Shown piece by piece: positions 49,173 to 58,709 of a stretch of 64,000 bases of DNA. How positions within the stretch are numbered: the first letter of the stretch is position 1; each line of letters begins with the position of its first letter. The notes under the pieces were generated by a model, which saw only the letters and a program-made list of their open reading frames with translations, did not search any database and was not told the DNA's origin. Location of the stretch: assembly GCA_036272195.1 (NCBI GenBank), contig DATAZE010000044.1, forward strand, positions 1 to 64,000, read 5' to 3'. A program made the translations under genes and the position numbers. This DNA is from DASXHY01 sp036272195. Its GTDB lineage: Bacteria; Verrucomicrobiota; Verrucomicrobiia; Limisphaerales; DASXHY01.

Positions 49173-51083
49173 TTACGATTGAACTTTTGCCTCTTCCTGA
49201 ACGGGAACCGGTTTCGCCGAATTATTCGACCAAAGGTGATTAATCACCATCAGTAATACGGTGCCGCTGACTAAAAAGACACCCGTGAGCATCCAAGCCA
49301 GATTCATGCGGCCATAGAGAAAATTTCCGATGGCGAACAGCGACGACCAAATTGTGGCGCAGCCGGAAACCCAGCCCAAGGTGGCGAGGCCCATGTGGTC
49401 GCCGTGCAGCGCAGCATCCGCTTCCGAGACGCCGGCATCTTGACGAATCCTGGTCCAACCCGGACCGGCGGGATGCACCTTCTTGTAAAAAGTAATCAAT
49501 CGATCGCGGCTGGTTGGCGCACTGACGAACGCCGTCACCAGCCAGCAAACGGTCGTGAAGCCGACGGAATACAACACGCTTTGCGCGAACGGCAGAGGGT
49601 GCCCGGATTTTTTCATGATGAAAAACACGACGGAGATGACAAATGAACTGGCCATGGCTACGACCTCGCACCAGGCATTGATGCGCCACCAGAACCAGCG
49701 CAACAGGTAAAGCAAGCCCGTCCCCGCCCCGATGGAAATCAGAATTTCAAATGCGTCCTGGGCCGAAGTCAGCACATAGCTCAACAATGCGGCCACGATG
49801 TAAAGCGATGCCGTGCACAAACGGCCCGTGTTCACGTAATGTTTTTCACTGGCGTCCGAGCGGATGAAACGGCGGTAGAAATCGTGAACCAGGTAGGAGG
49901 AGCCCCAATTTAAATGAGTGAGAATGGTGGAGGAATTGGCGGCAATCAGTCCGCCGACCATCAGTCCCACAAAGCCCACGGGCAGAAATTTCAGCATCGC
50001 CGGAAAGGCACTGTCATGGCCGATCAACCGGGGGTCGGCGGCTGGAAACGCAGCCTGGATGTCTTTGAGTTCAGGAAAAATAATAATCGAGCATAGCGCG
50101 GTGATGATCCACGGCCACGGACGCAGGACGTAATGCGCGAGGTTAAAAAAGAGCGTGCTGCCGAGCGAGTCCTTCTCTGATTTTGAGGCCAGCATTCGTT
50201 GAGCGATGTAGCTGCCGCCGCCCGGTTCCGCGCCCGGATACCAGTTCGCCCACCAACCGATCGCGATGGGCATGATGAATATCATCAAGGCCAAATCGCT
50301 CATCGAAAAGTTTGGCAGGATATTGAGGATGGGCTGGCCGTGGCCATCGATCGCGGACATGACGGGCGTGCCGTTCTGGAGAACCACCTGCTGCGGGCCG
50401 AGCGTGGAAACTAATTTGTGCAGGCCGGCGAAGGCGCTGTCACCGAGGCCGCTGCGTTTGGCGACTTCTTTGAGCGCAAAAAACGCGGCGGCGATTACGG
50501 CGGTCATCTTGATAAAAAACTGCACCATGTCAATGACCAACACACCCCACAGGCCGGAATGGGCGGCGAAAACCACGTTGAGCACGCCGCAAATGAGAAT
50601 GGTCTGCCATTGCGGCATACCGAAAAGAATATTGGCGATCTTGCACGCTGCCAGCGTCACCATCCCCATGATAAAGCAGTTGAAAAACAACCCGAGATAG
50701 ACCGCGCGAAAGCCGCGCACGACTGAGGCTGCCTTGCCCGAGTAACGCAGTTCGTAAAATTCCAAATCGGTCATCACGCCTGAACGCCGCCAAAGCCGCG
50801 CGAAGAAAAACACGGTGGAGACGCCGGTGAGAACGAAGGCCCACCATTGCCAGTTGCCAGCGACGCCGTACTGGCGGACCTGTTGCGTGACCCAATTGGG
50901 CGTGTCGCTGCTGAAAGTTGTGGCCACCATGGAGAGGCCGGCGAGCCACCACGGAACAGAACGGCCCGAGGCGAAAAATTCCGAGGTGCTTTTGCCCGCG
51001 CGCTTCCCAAAAAACAGCGCCGGTCCAAAGCAAATCAGCAGGGTGAACGCCACGATGAACCAGTCGATGAGTTGAAGATGCAT
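49173..51083 (-). CDS. sodium:solute symporter (SSS family)
   Basis: A 636-aa membrane protein with 13-15 helices. LIDWFIVAFTLLICFGPALFFGKRAGKSTSEFFASGRSVPWW is the SSS opening (stated here as a region, residues 6-47), and the sodium-site helix is TTFSSDTPNWVTQQV. It imports a solute, likely a sugar given the ROK gene translated immediately after it. First gene of the two-gene operon. The repeat cluster 51124-51234 lies upstream. Confidence 0.92.
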   Translation of the reverse strand: MHLQLIDWFIVAFTLLICFGPALFFGKRAGKSTSEFFASGRSVPWWLAGLSMVATTFSSDTPNWVTQQVRQYGVAGNWQWWAFVLTGVSTVFFFARLWRRSGVMTDLEFYELRYSGKAASVVRGFRAVYLGLFFNCFIMGMVTLAACKIANILFGMPQWQTILICGVLNVVFAAHSGLWGVLVIDMVQFFIKMTAVIAAAFFALKEVAKRSGLGDSAFAGLHKLVSTLGPQQVVLQNGTPVMSAIDGHGQPILNILPNFSMSDLALMIFIMPIAIGWWANWYPGAEPGGGSYIAQRMLASKSEKDSLGSTLFFNLAHYVLRPWPWIITALCSIIIFPELKDIQAAFPAADPRLIGHDSAFPAMLKFLPVGFVGLMVGGLIAANSSTILTHLNWGSSYLVHDFYRRFIRSDASEKHYVNTGRLCTASLYIVAALLSYVLTSAQDAFEILISIGAGTGLLYLLRWFWWRINAWCEVVAMASSFVISVVFFIMKKSGHPLPFAQSVLYSVGFTTVCWLVTAFVSAPTSRDRLITFYKKVHPAGPGWTRIRQDAGVSEADAALHGDHMGLATLGWVSGCATIWSSLFAIGNFLYGRMNLAWMLTGVFLVSGTVLLMVINHLWSNNSAKPVPVQEEAKVQS

Positions 51084-51123
51084 AATTCGATTTTCTTCAC
51101 CGCACTGCCGCCAGCAACAAGTT

Positions 51124-51234
51124 GGTAGGGACGGCGCGCTGCGCTGCCCGCGCCGTAACCGAGTATTGTCAAAACGCTCTCAAAATTCTCATTCCGTCCG
51201 CTGAACGCGGACGCCGCAGCGCGGCGTCTCTACC
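51124..51234. repeat. inverted GC-rich repeat cluster; includes GTCCGCTGAACGCGGAC copy 2
   Basis: 51124-51141 (GGTAGGGACGGCGCGCTGCG) is inversely similar to 51215-51234 (GGTAGAGACGCCGCGCTGCG on the minus strand). 51192-51234 repeats 33177-33224 except for a 6-nt difference. It sits between the divergent symporter and PIG-L genes. Confidence 0.75.
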
Positions 51235-51378
51235 AAGCGAGCCGTGCCGTTTGATACTGTCATTTGATGCGCGCCAGATTATCATCGGCAGTCCGGTAAG
51301 CAATCCCCTGAATTAGGGGTTGTTTGGAGAGTGTCGCGCAGAGAATCTTTGGCCGAAAAGTTCGCCGGTGCAGTGTTT

Positions 51379-52236
51379 ATGAATCCATATCGCGAATTCG
51401 TCTCATCCTTTGTTCGCCTAATGGCGGGAGGAAAATCTCTCCCGCTTGGGCAAATTCCACGCCAGCCCCTTTCACCGCCTGCGCCGGATGCTCCGGTCGC
51501 ATTAATTTTTTCGCCGCATCCGGATGATGAGTGCATTATTGGCGGGTTGGCCTTGCGATTGATGCGCGAGGCGAAGATGCGCGTGATCAATGTGGCCGTA
51601 ACGCAGGGCAGCAACAAGGAACGGCAGGCGGGGCGTTTGCAGGAATTAAAAAACGCGTGTGATTGGATCGGTTTCGGACTGGAACAAACCGCGCCGAACG
51701 GCCTCGAAAAAATAAACCTGCAAACGCGCACGGGCGACCCGCAACATTGGGCGGCAGCGGTGAAGGTCATCGCCGCTTCTCTCACGAAAAATCAGCCACG
51801 AGTCATTTTCTTCCCGCATGAACTGGATTGGAACAGCGGGCACGTCGCAACGCACTTCCTGGTCATGGACGCCTTGAGAACCTTGCAGGCCTCCTTTCAA
51901 ACCATTCTCATCGAGACGGAATTCTGGGGGCAGATGGCCTCGCCGAACCTGCTGGTGGAATCGAGCGAGCAGGACGTAGCGGACTTGCTGGGGGCGTTGT
52001 CATTTCACGTCGAGGAAGTACGGCGAAACCCTTATCATTTGCGCCTGCCCGCCTGGCTGATGGATAATGTGCGACGCGGTGCGGAATTGGTTGGCGGGCA
52101 AGGCGGGGCCGCGCCAGATTTCCTGTTTGCTACGTTATATCGCGCGCGCCGATGGAAAAATGGCGGTATCGAAGAGCTTTATTCGGGCGGAAAACAATTA
52201 GGCATAGCGGATTTTCCGGGCGCGGTCCTGGGTTAG
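51379..52236 (+). CDS. PIG-L/LmbE-family deacetylase
   Basis: 285 aa from the ATG at 51379; a GTG at 51331 is possible, but its GGAGA is too close to serve as a ribosome site. The zinc motif ALIFSPHPDDECIIGG (PHPDDE) is intact, and the partner His is in ELDWNSGHVATH. These enzymes remove N-acetyl groups from GlcNAc conjugates. Long members of this group are frequent near sugar-uptake genes. It is divergent from the symporter-ROK operon. Confidence 0.9.
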   Translation: MNPYREFVSSFVRLMAGGKSLPLGQIPRQPLSPPAPDAPVALIFSPHPDDECIIGGLALRLMREAKMRVINVAVTQGSNKERQAGRLQELKNACDWIGFGLEQTAPNGLEKINLQTRTGDPQHWAAAVKVIAASLTKNQPRVIFFPHELDWNSGHVATHFLVMDALRTLQASFQTILIETEFWGQMASPNLLVESSEQDVADLLGALSFHVEEVRRNPYHLRLPAWLMDNVRRGAELVGGQGGAAPDFLFATLYRARRWKNGGIEELYSGGKQLGIADFPGAVLG

Positions 52237-52391
52237 AAAAGGGGCGAATAACGGAGCGCCAACGGGCTCGGCAAGTCCCAAATTCAAAGGAGTTCGAATA
52301 GGATAGTCGGTGCTCCGTTCTGGCTGGGGCAAATACCCCATATGCAGGCTCTTACGCCCTCCTACATTCGTCCTATGATTGCCAATCGCAT

Positions 52392-52898
52392 ATGTCCGCC
52401 TACCCGGTAATTCTGGTAGCGGAAGACGATGACGATTACGTCCTGCTAATCAAACAGGTTTTCGCCCAGGCACACATTCCGAATCCCATTCACGTCGTTT
52501 GGAACGGCGAGGAAGCGATCTCCTACCTGAAAGGCGAAGGCAAATATTCGAACCGCGAAGAATATCCTTTGCCGGATATTTTTCTGCTCGATTTAAAAAT
52601 GCCGCGCGTCAACGGAATGGAAGTTCTCAAATGGGTCCGGGCGCAGCCCAGTCTCGCCAGCCTGCGAATCCTGGTGCTGACTTCTTCCGACCGAATCCGT
52701 GACGTCAACGAAGCCTATCAGTTGGGGGCAAACTCATTTTTGGTGAAGCCGCTGGATTTTCACGATTTTACCCATTTGAGCCGGCTTATCGCGGATTTTT
52801 GGTTCAAGGCGAGCCGCACACCCGAGGCATTCCGTCCCCCGAAGGAGACAGCGGAGCCGTCGGACGACCCGGAAGGCCGGGGTAAACGGAGTCATTAG
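52392..52898 (+). CDS. Rcp1-type single-domain response regulator, tandem copy 1
   Basis: A 168-aa receiver with a short disordered tail. ILVAEDDDDYVLLIKQVF, the NPIHVVWNGEEAISYLKGEG helix insert typical of Rcp1-like regulators, phospho-acceptor Asp in IFLLDLKMPRVNG, and Lys in NSFLVKPLDF. It is about three quarters identical by eye to the next gene, so a tandem duplication. No own kinase; the hybrid kinase 850 bp downstream is a candidate partner. Confidence 0.93.
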   Translation: MSAYPVILVAEDDDDYVLLIKQVFAQAHIPNPIHVVWNGEEAISYLKGEGKYSNREEYPLPDIFLLDLKMPRVNGMEVLKWVRAQPSLASLRILVLTSSDRIRDVNEAYQLGANSFLVKPLDFHDFTHLSRLIADFWFKASRTPEAFRPPKETAEPSDDPEGRGKRSH

Positions 52899-53018
52899 CC
52901 GCTACCTGCGGTCGAAAAAAAGTTCAGGCAGCCCCTTCTCGACTAGCGACATAAGGTAATCACCCTATATCACATAGCTTGCTGTGGGCTACAATTGAGA
53001 GTTGATGGGTGCCCCTAT

Positions 53019-53522
53019 ATGCCTGAACATGCCGTTATATTGCTGGCCGAAGATGAAGAGGACTATGTCCTTTTAATTCGGCACGCGTTTTCCCAAGCGA
53101 ACATCCCCAATCCTTTGCATGTTGTGTGGAACGGGCAGGAGGTGATTTCTTATCTCAAGGGAGAAGGAAAATACACCAATCGTGAAGAGTATCCGCTGCC
53201 CGATCTGCTTTTGCTGGACCTGAAAATGCCCCGCGTGAACGGTTTTGAAGTGCTGCAATGGGTCCGGCAACAGCCCAGCCTCTCGGCTCTCCGAATTTTG
53301 GTGCTCACATCTTCTGATGAAATCCGCGACGTAAATGAAGCCTACCGTTTGGGAGCTAATTCATTCCTGGTGAAGCCGCTCGATTTTGAGGATTTCGCCA
53401 GCCTTAGCCGGCTCATCAATGAATTTTGGTTGCAGGCGAGCAAGGCTCCGGAACTGTCCCGACCTCCCCGCCCGAAAGAAAACGGCCCCAGTGGTTCTCG
53501 AGGTGAAAGCGGGAAATTGTAG
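53019..53522 (+). CDS. Rcp1-type single-domain response regulator, tandem copy 2
   Basis: 167 aa from the ATG at 53019 (a TTG at 52995 is less likely). Same receiver as copy 1 with LLLLDLKMPRVNG and NSFLVKPLDF; the differences lie mostly in helix surfaces and the proline-rich tail. A 120-bp gap to copy 1 suggests separate expression. 53523-53746 holds no gene but has the sigma-54-type promoter at 53701. Confidence 0.93.
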   Translation: MPEHAVILLAEDEEDYVLLIRHAFSQANIPNPLHVVWNGQEVISYLKGEGKYTNREEYPLPDLLLLDLKMPRVNGFEVLQWVRQQPSLSALRILVLTSSDEIRDVNEAYRLGANSFLVKPLDFEDFASLSRLINEFWLQASKAPELSRPPRPKENGPSGSRGESGKL

Positions 53523-53700
53523 TCACCTCTGATGAGGCATTTGTGTTCTTCGATGAACTCATCGAAGGCAGGAAAGCCTCTTTGAACTTCCATTCTCGCT
53601 GACATTTCGGAACGTCAATCACCCAACGCATTCTTTAAGAGTCGGGTGGCAAAAATTGCCTGTTCCAGTTCAAAAAATGTCCATTTTTCCGGGACCTTAA

Positions 53701-53716
53701 TGGCACATAAGTTGCA
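53701..53716 (+). promoter_or_regulatory. sigma-54 (RpoN) promoter of the hybrid kinase
   Basis: TGGCACATAAGTTGCA matches the -24/-12 consensus TGGCACG-N4-TTGCW at all positions except G7 to A, with correct GG-GC spacing. Transcription would start near 53728, 19 bp before the ATG at 53747. No bEBP gene or UAS pair is recognised nearby. Confidence 0.75.
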
Positions 53717-53746
53717 GTCCTTACCCTGTTGTAATGGTTAATATTT

Positions 53747-56700
53747 ATGTCCAGCAGCATGGGTTATATGGAAAAAATCTGGCCGAAGAGAGAATTGTCA
53801 ACATTCACGCGAATGGTGATGCTGGTGGGCTTGTACTTTCTGGGCGGGCTACTGGGCAAACAAGGGACCTTTCTCTCCGGTAGCACCGTATTGGTGTGGC
53901 CACCGGCAGGGATCGCTCTCGCGGCGATCTTGCTCTTCGGTTATCGCTTCTGGCCGGGAGTGGCATTGGGGGCTGTCCTATTTGCGTGCATTAATGGCAC
54001 GCCACTTGGATTCTTTACACTTGGGACGGCCGTCGGCAACACGATGGGAACAATTATTTGCACTTTTCTTCTCCGTCAAATCAGTGGGTTCAACAATTCC
54101 ATGGAGCGGACGCGGGACGTGACCAGCTACATCGCGCTGGCTTGTTTTTTGGGAACCACGGTCAATGCGGCCTTCAATGTCGTGGGACTGATTTACGCCG
54201 GACAGGCGTCCTGGGACGACTTGGGAGCGGATACCATCAGTTGGTGGGTGCCGAACGCCCTCGCCGCCCTGGTAGTGGCGCCGCTCCTCATCACGTGGTC
54301 ATCGCCGTCGGCCAGAAAATGGAATCAACGTCTGATCCTGGAAGCCGTCGTTTGCGGGGTTGGATTGGTCGGTGGAACGATGCTGTCGTTTAACTCGTGG
54401 TTCGTGCAGGGGATCCAGAATTATCCGCTGGCCTATCTGCCGTTCCCATTTTTGGTATGGAGCGCCTTGCGATTCGGCCCCCGCGGCGCCACGGCCGGGA
54501 CACTGCTCGTTTCGATAATGGCGGTTAATTCTTTGCTCCGGGGAACGGGACCGTTTGTCACTCACACCGAGAGGGACAGCCTCATGCTCATCGGGAGTTA
54601 CATCGGCATCATCGCGGTCACCAACCTGTTGCTCGCCGCGGGCGCAACGGAGCGCCGGCAGGCGGAGTTGGCGGTGTCCGAAAGTGAAAAACGTTTTCGC
54701 GCCGTCGTCGAAGACCAGACGGATATGATCTGCCGCTTCGAGCCCGATGGCACCCTGGTTTTCGTGAACGAATCGTTTTGCCGGTTTCACGGCAAACCCG
54801 CCAGCGAACTGATTGGAAAAAACTTTTTTAAAACTCTGTCCGAAGAAGATGCCGCGATCCCCTTGAGTTACGTCAACTCGCTGCCGAAGGAAGAGCCCGT
54901 GGTTTCGTTCGATCACCGGTTGCGCTCGCCGGACAAAGTCATTGTCTGGCATCAATATCGTATCCGCCGGCTGTTTTCGGAAAACGGCGACACTTTCGAG
55001 TTCCAGGCGGTCATCCAGGACATCACGCAACGCAAACAGTCCGAACAGGCGTTACGCGCCAGCGAGGAAAAATATCGCTCCCTGATCGACAACATTCCCG
55101 ACGTGGTCTGGACCGCGAATTTCAATCGTGACGTGACGTACATCGGCGGCAACGTCGAGAAGGTCCTCGGCTACAGCGCCGTCGAGTTGCTCGCGGACGG
55201 CGGAAAGCTTTGGGTGGATCGTATTCATCCCGAAGATGCGGGGAGTGTCAAACAGGCGTACCACGCCCTGTTCGCCAAAAGCGAAAATTTCGATGTCGAA
55301 TACCGGATCCAGCGCAAAGACGGCGAATGGATCTGGCTGCACGATCGGGCGCTCAACACGCGCTGGCGCGGCGGACAAATGTGCGCGGACGGCGTATTTC
55401 TCGACGTCAGCCATCGCCGACAATACGAGGCGGCGTTGCAAAGCGCCAAGGATGCAGCGGAGGCGGCGAACCTCGCCAAGAGCCAGTTCCTCGCCAACAT
55501 GAGCCATGAATTGCGCACGCCGCTCAATGCCATCATCGGCTTTTCCGAAGTCCTGACTGACAAGATTTTCGGCGAGTTGAATCCCCGGCAACTCAAATAC
55601 GGCAGCAATATTCTCAACAGTGGCCGCCATCTGCTCCAGCTCATCAACGACATTCTCGACCTAGCGAAGGTGGAATCCGGACGCGCCGAACTGCTGCGTT
55701 CCAATTTCAACGTGAGCAAAGTGCTCCAGGATGCGCACACGGTCGTCAAAACGCTGGCGAACAAAAAAGGCATCTCGCTTGAGTTCCATGTGCCGCCGGA
55801 ACTTCCGGCCTTGTATGCCGACGAGGCCAAGTTCAAGCAAATCCTCTATAACCTGCTCAGCAACGCGGTTAAATTTACGCCCGATGGCGGGCAGGTTTCC
55901 GTGACTGTGGCCTTGTCAACGCCCGGCGAAAGCCTGCGGGTTTCCGTGGCGGACACCGGCATCGGCATCAAACCGCAGGACCACGCGCGGGTCTTCCGCG
56001 AATTCGAACAAGTGGATTCCTCTTATGGCCGGCAACAGCAAGGCACCGGGTTGGGTCTCGCGTTGACCAAGCGATTGGTGGAAATGCACGGCGGACAAAT
56101 CACCGTGGAGAGCGAAGGCATCGAAGGCCTCGGCAGTGTTTTCATTTTTGTCATTCCGTTGTTCAAACCTGAAACCCGCCCTGGCCACGGAACCACGCGC
56201 CTCGACGCGAGGGGCGACGTCCTGCGTCCGGACATTCTGGTTCTCACGAATGAAAGCTCCGGCCAGCAGCAACTGGTCACCGAATACTTGAACAGCGCGG
56301 GTTACGAGGTTTCCGCCGTCCCGGATCAAAATACGCTGCGAGCGGCGCTGAAAGCGGGCGAGCCTTACGCCGTCGTGGCTCACACGGAAACCGCACCCGA
56401 CCCCGAGGACGAGAATTTGCGCGGGTGCCGCACGGCGATCCCGAGCCGGATACCGTTCGTGATTTTTTCCCTGAACGACCAGGAGATGCCGGAGTTCCGT
56501 TTGTTCAACGGCGAGTTGGCGCTGGAACCTTCGACGCGGCTTAACGATGCAATTCGTGGCTCCAAGCGAAGCAGCGGGAAGGAACTCAAGACCGTGCTTA
56601 TCATCGACGACGAACCTGCGTTGCTCGAATTGCTCGGGCTGACGCTCGTGAAGCGGGGCTTCCAGGTGTTGCGCGAGGCCGACGGCATGGCCGGACTGGA

Positions 56701-56980
56701 ATCCGCGCGGAAACATCATCCCGACATCATCATTCTCGACCTTGCCATGCCGAAGGTGGGCGGGAAGCAGCTCATCGAGGAATTGCGGTCGGATTCGAAG
56801 ACCAAAAACATTCCCATATTGATCCACACCGGCACAGTGCTCGATGAAGCACAGCGTCACAGCCTGGCCGAGCATGTGCACGCAATCACTTTCAAGTGCG
56901 AGCAGCAGGCGCTGTTTGCCGAACTCGAACGCCTGGAAACGTTGACCGACGGTCCGTTGGAACTGGAAGCGACCCTATGA
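53747..56980 (+). CDS. MASE1-PAS-PAS hybrid histidine kinase
   Basis: 1077 aa. Residues of about 15-300 form a MASE1 membrane sensor (LSGSTVLVWPPAGIALAAILLFG). Two PAS domains with PAC follow at about 315-435 and 440-560. HisKA has His587 in FLANMSHELRTPLNAIIGF. HATPase has ILYNLLSNAVKFTPDGG and GTGLGLALTKRLVEMHGG. A pseudo-receiver (about 825-935, no phospho-acceptor Asp) and a true receiver (Asp998 in IIILDLAMPKVGG) end it. It starts the signalling operon, probably under sigma-54. Confidence 0.94.
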   Translation: MSSSMGYMEKIWPKRELSTFTRMVMLVGLYFLGGLLGKQGTFLSGSTVLVWPPAGIALAAILLFGYRFWPGVALGAVLFACINGTPLGFFTLGTAVGNTMGTIICTFLLRQISGFNNSMERTRDVTSYIALACFLGTTVNAAFNVVGLIYAGQASWDDLGADTISWWVPNALAALVVAPLLITWSSPSARKWNQRLILEAVVCGVGLVGGTMLSFNSWFVQGIQNYPLAYLPFPFLVWSALRFGPRGATAGTLLVSIMAVNSLLRGTGPFVTHTERDSLMLIGSYIGIIAVTNLLLAAGATERRQAELAVSESEKRFRAVVEDQTDMICRFEPDGTLVFVNESFCRFHGKPASELIGKNFFKTLSEEDAAIPLSYVNSLPKEEPVVSFDHRLRSPDKVIVWHQYRIRRLFSENGDTFEFQAVIQDITQRKQSEQALRASEEKYRSLIDNIPDVVWTANFNRDVTYIGGNVEKVLGYSAVELLADGGKLWVDRIHPEDAGSVKQAYHALFAKSENFDVEYRIQRKDGEWIWLHDRALNTRWRGGQMCADGVFLDVSHRRQYEAALQSAKDAAEAANLAKSQFLANMSHELRTPLNAIIGFSEVLTDKIFGELNPRQLKYGSNILNSGRHLLQLINDILDLAKVESGRAELLRSNFNVSKVLQDAHTVVKTLANKKGISLEFHVPPELPALYADEAKFKQILYNLLSNAVKFTPDGGQVSVTVALSTPGESLRVSVADTGIGIKPQDHARVFREFEQVDSSYGRQQQGTGLGLALTKRLVEMHGGQITVESEGIEGLGSVFIFVIPLFKPETRPGHGTTRLDARGDVLRPDILVLTNESSGQQQLVTEYLNSAGYEVSAVPDQNTLRAALKAGEPYAVVAHTETAPDPEDENLRGCRTAIPSRIPFVIFSLNDQEMPEFRLFNGELALEPSTRLNDAIRGSKRSSGKELKTVLIIDDEPALLELLGLTLVKRGFQVLREADGMAGLESARKHHPDIIILDLAMPKVGGKQLIEELRSDSKTKNIPILIHTGTVLDEAQRHSLAEHVHAITFKCEQQALFAELERLETLTDGPLELEATL

Positions 56981-57360
56981 GCAACCCGACCATACTCATC
57001 ATCGAGGACAATCCGCTGAATGTGGAATTGGCCACCGACCTTCTGGAAGCAGCCGGCTTTCAAATCCGGTCCACCAACACTGCGGAAGACGGAATCAATA
57101 TGGCGCGTCAATTAATGCCCGATCTCGTCCTGATGGACATCAGCCTCCCGGGAATGGACGGATTGTGCGCCACCAAAACTTTGAAAGCCGATCCCGCCAC
57201 CAGCCATCTTTCCGTGATCGGGCTTACCGCGCACGCCATGAAGGGAGACGAGGGAACGGCATTGGATGCCGGTTTTGACGGTTACCTCACCAAACCCATC
57301 GACACCCGCGCTTTCGTTACGACGATTAAGAATTTTATTACTGAACACTCCAACAAATAG
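56977..57360 (+). CDS. DivK-like single-domain response regulator
   Basis: 127 aa from the ATG at 56977, which overlaps the kinase stop (ATGA); the frame upstream to 56896 lies within the kinase gene. ILIIEDNPLNVELATDLLEAAGF, phospho-acceptor Asp in LVLMDISLPGMDGL, and Lys in GYLTKPIDTRAF give the DivK/CheY-like pattern. Translational coupling makes it the direct relay partner of the hybrid kinase. Confidence 0.93.
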   Translation: MSNPTILIIEDNPLNVELATDLLEAAGFQIRSTNTAEDGINMARQLMPDLVLMDISLPGMDGLCATKTLKADPATSHLSVIGLTAHAMKGDEGTALDAGFDGYLTKPIDTRAFVTTIKNFITEHSNK

Positions 57361-57369
57361 CCGAACATT

Positions 57370-58467
57370 ATGGGAACTCAAGTTGTACCGGGACCGTCCG
57401 AAACGCTTCAATCCGATTCAGACACTTCACCCAGCCGTGGGCTGGTGCTAGTCGTCGACGACGAAGAACAAAATCGAACTTTGATGAAGGATCCGCTCGA
57501 AGCGCACGGCTATCGGGTCGTGGAGGTTGAAAATGGAATCAGCGCTTTGCAAAAAGTCGAAGAGGAAGTCCCGGATGTCATCCTTCTCGACCTCATGATG
57601 CCCAAGATGGACGGCTTCGAAGTTTGCCGGCGGCTCAAGAAATATTGGAAATCCGCGCACGTGCCCATCCTCGTGATGACAGCGTTGTCTGATCGCAAGG
57701 AACGGCTGATGGGCATTGAGGCCGGCGCGAACGACTTTTTAACCAAGCCAGTAGACGTGCAGGACATCATTCTACGGGTGAACAACGCGGTTTACACGAA
57801 ACGCCTCCACGATCTGCTGCAAGTGGAGCGGGAAAAATCCGAGCGCCTGCTACGCAACATGCTTCCGAAGGCCATCGCTGAGCGCATGAAAAAAGGCGAG
57901 TTGAACATCGCCGAGCAACATGCGGATGCGACGCTGTTGATCGCCGACCTGGTCGGCTTCACCACTTTGACTTCGAGTGTGGACCCCGTCCAGGTGGTTA
58001 GTTTGTTGAATGAAATTTTTTCCGCTTTCGATGTCCTGACGGAAAAACGCGGGCTGGAGAAAATTAAGATCATCGGCGATGCCTACATGGCGGCCGGCGG
58101 CATCCATTCCCATCAGTCGGACCACGCGGAAGCCATCGCGGAACTCGCGATTGCATTTCAGGACCAAGTGGCGCGATTCAATGAGCAATACAGCACTGGT
58201 TTCCGCATTCGCATTGGCATCCACACAGGCCCGCTGGTCGCCGGGGTGATTGGCCGCAAGACCTTCGCTTATGACGTATGGGGTGATACGGTAAATACTG
58301 CCTGCCGCCTGGAATCCACCGGCAAAGGCGGGGCCATTCAAATCTCCGAATCCACGCACCAGCATTTAAAAGACAAATACACTTTCGGCCCGAGCCATGT
58401 CGTCGAACTGAAGGACCACGGAACGATGCCCGCTTATTGGTTGCCGTCGATTTTTTTTAGTGAATGA
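57370..58467 (+). CDS. receiver-linked class III adenylate cyclase
   Basis: 365 aa. Receiver at about residues 22-140 (VLVVDDEEQNRTLM, Asp in VILLDLMMPKMDG, NDFLTKPVDV). A signalling helix (LLQVEREKSERLLRNMLPKAIAERM) leads into a cyclase domain with both metal Asp (LLIADLVGFTTL; IIGDAYMAAGG). The Lys before the second (KIKIIGD), the Asp of AYDVWGDTVNTACRLE, and its Asn and Arg indicate ATP specificity. It makes cAMP in response to phosphorylation. It starts 9 bp after the DivK-like gene, so same operon. Confidence 0.94.
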   Translation: MGTQVVPGPSETLQSDSDTSPSRGLVLVVDDEEQNRTLMKDPLEAHGYRVVEVENGISALQKVEEEVPDVILLDLMMPKMDGFEVCRRLKKYWKSAHVPILVMTALSDRKERLMGIEAGANDFLTKPVDVQDIILRVNNAVYTKRLHDLLQVEREKSERLLRNMLPKAIAERMKKGELNIAEQHADATLLIADLVGFTTLTSSVDPVQVVSLLNEIFSAFDVLTEKRGLEKIKIIGDAYMAAGGIHSHQSDHAEAIAELAIAFQDQVARFNEQYSTGFRIRIGIHTGPLVAGVIGRKTFAYDVWGDTVNTACRLESTGKGGAIQISESTHQHLKDKYTFGPSHVVELKDHGTMPAYWLPSIFFSE

Positions 58468-58709
58468 AGGTCGTGAATATGATATTTGTTATAACGGCGC
58501 CGCTGGCATGGAACACCAGTGCCCAAGCATGTTTTATAGCTCGATTCCCAATTCCTAAGGGGGATTGGATTAGTTTATGCTGCATGTCTGAATATAGAAC
58601 CTAGCTGAATGGTAAACGCCTTGTTTTGGGACAGAGACTGTCCTGGAGACGGGCACAGACATTTCGTAGGGGTAACGGGGACGAACAATAGCAAAGTCTG
58701 GGGGAGAGT

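Noticed and set aside
58660..58690. possible sigma-54 site GGGCACAGACATTTCG before the receiver gene
   Set aside because: The essential GC of the -12 element is TC.
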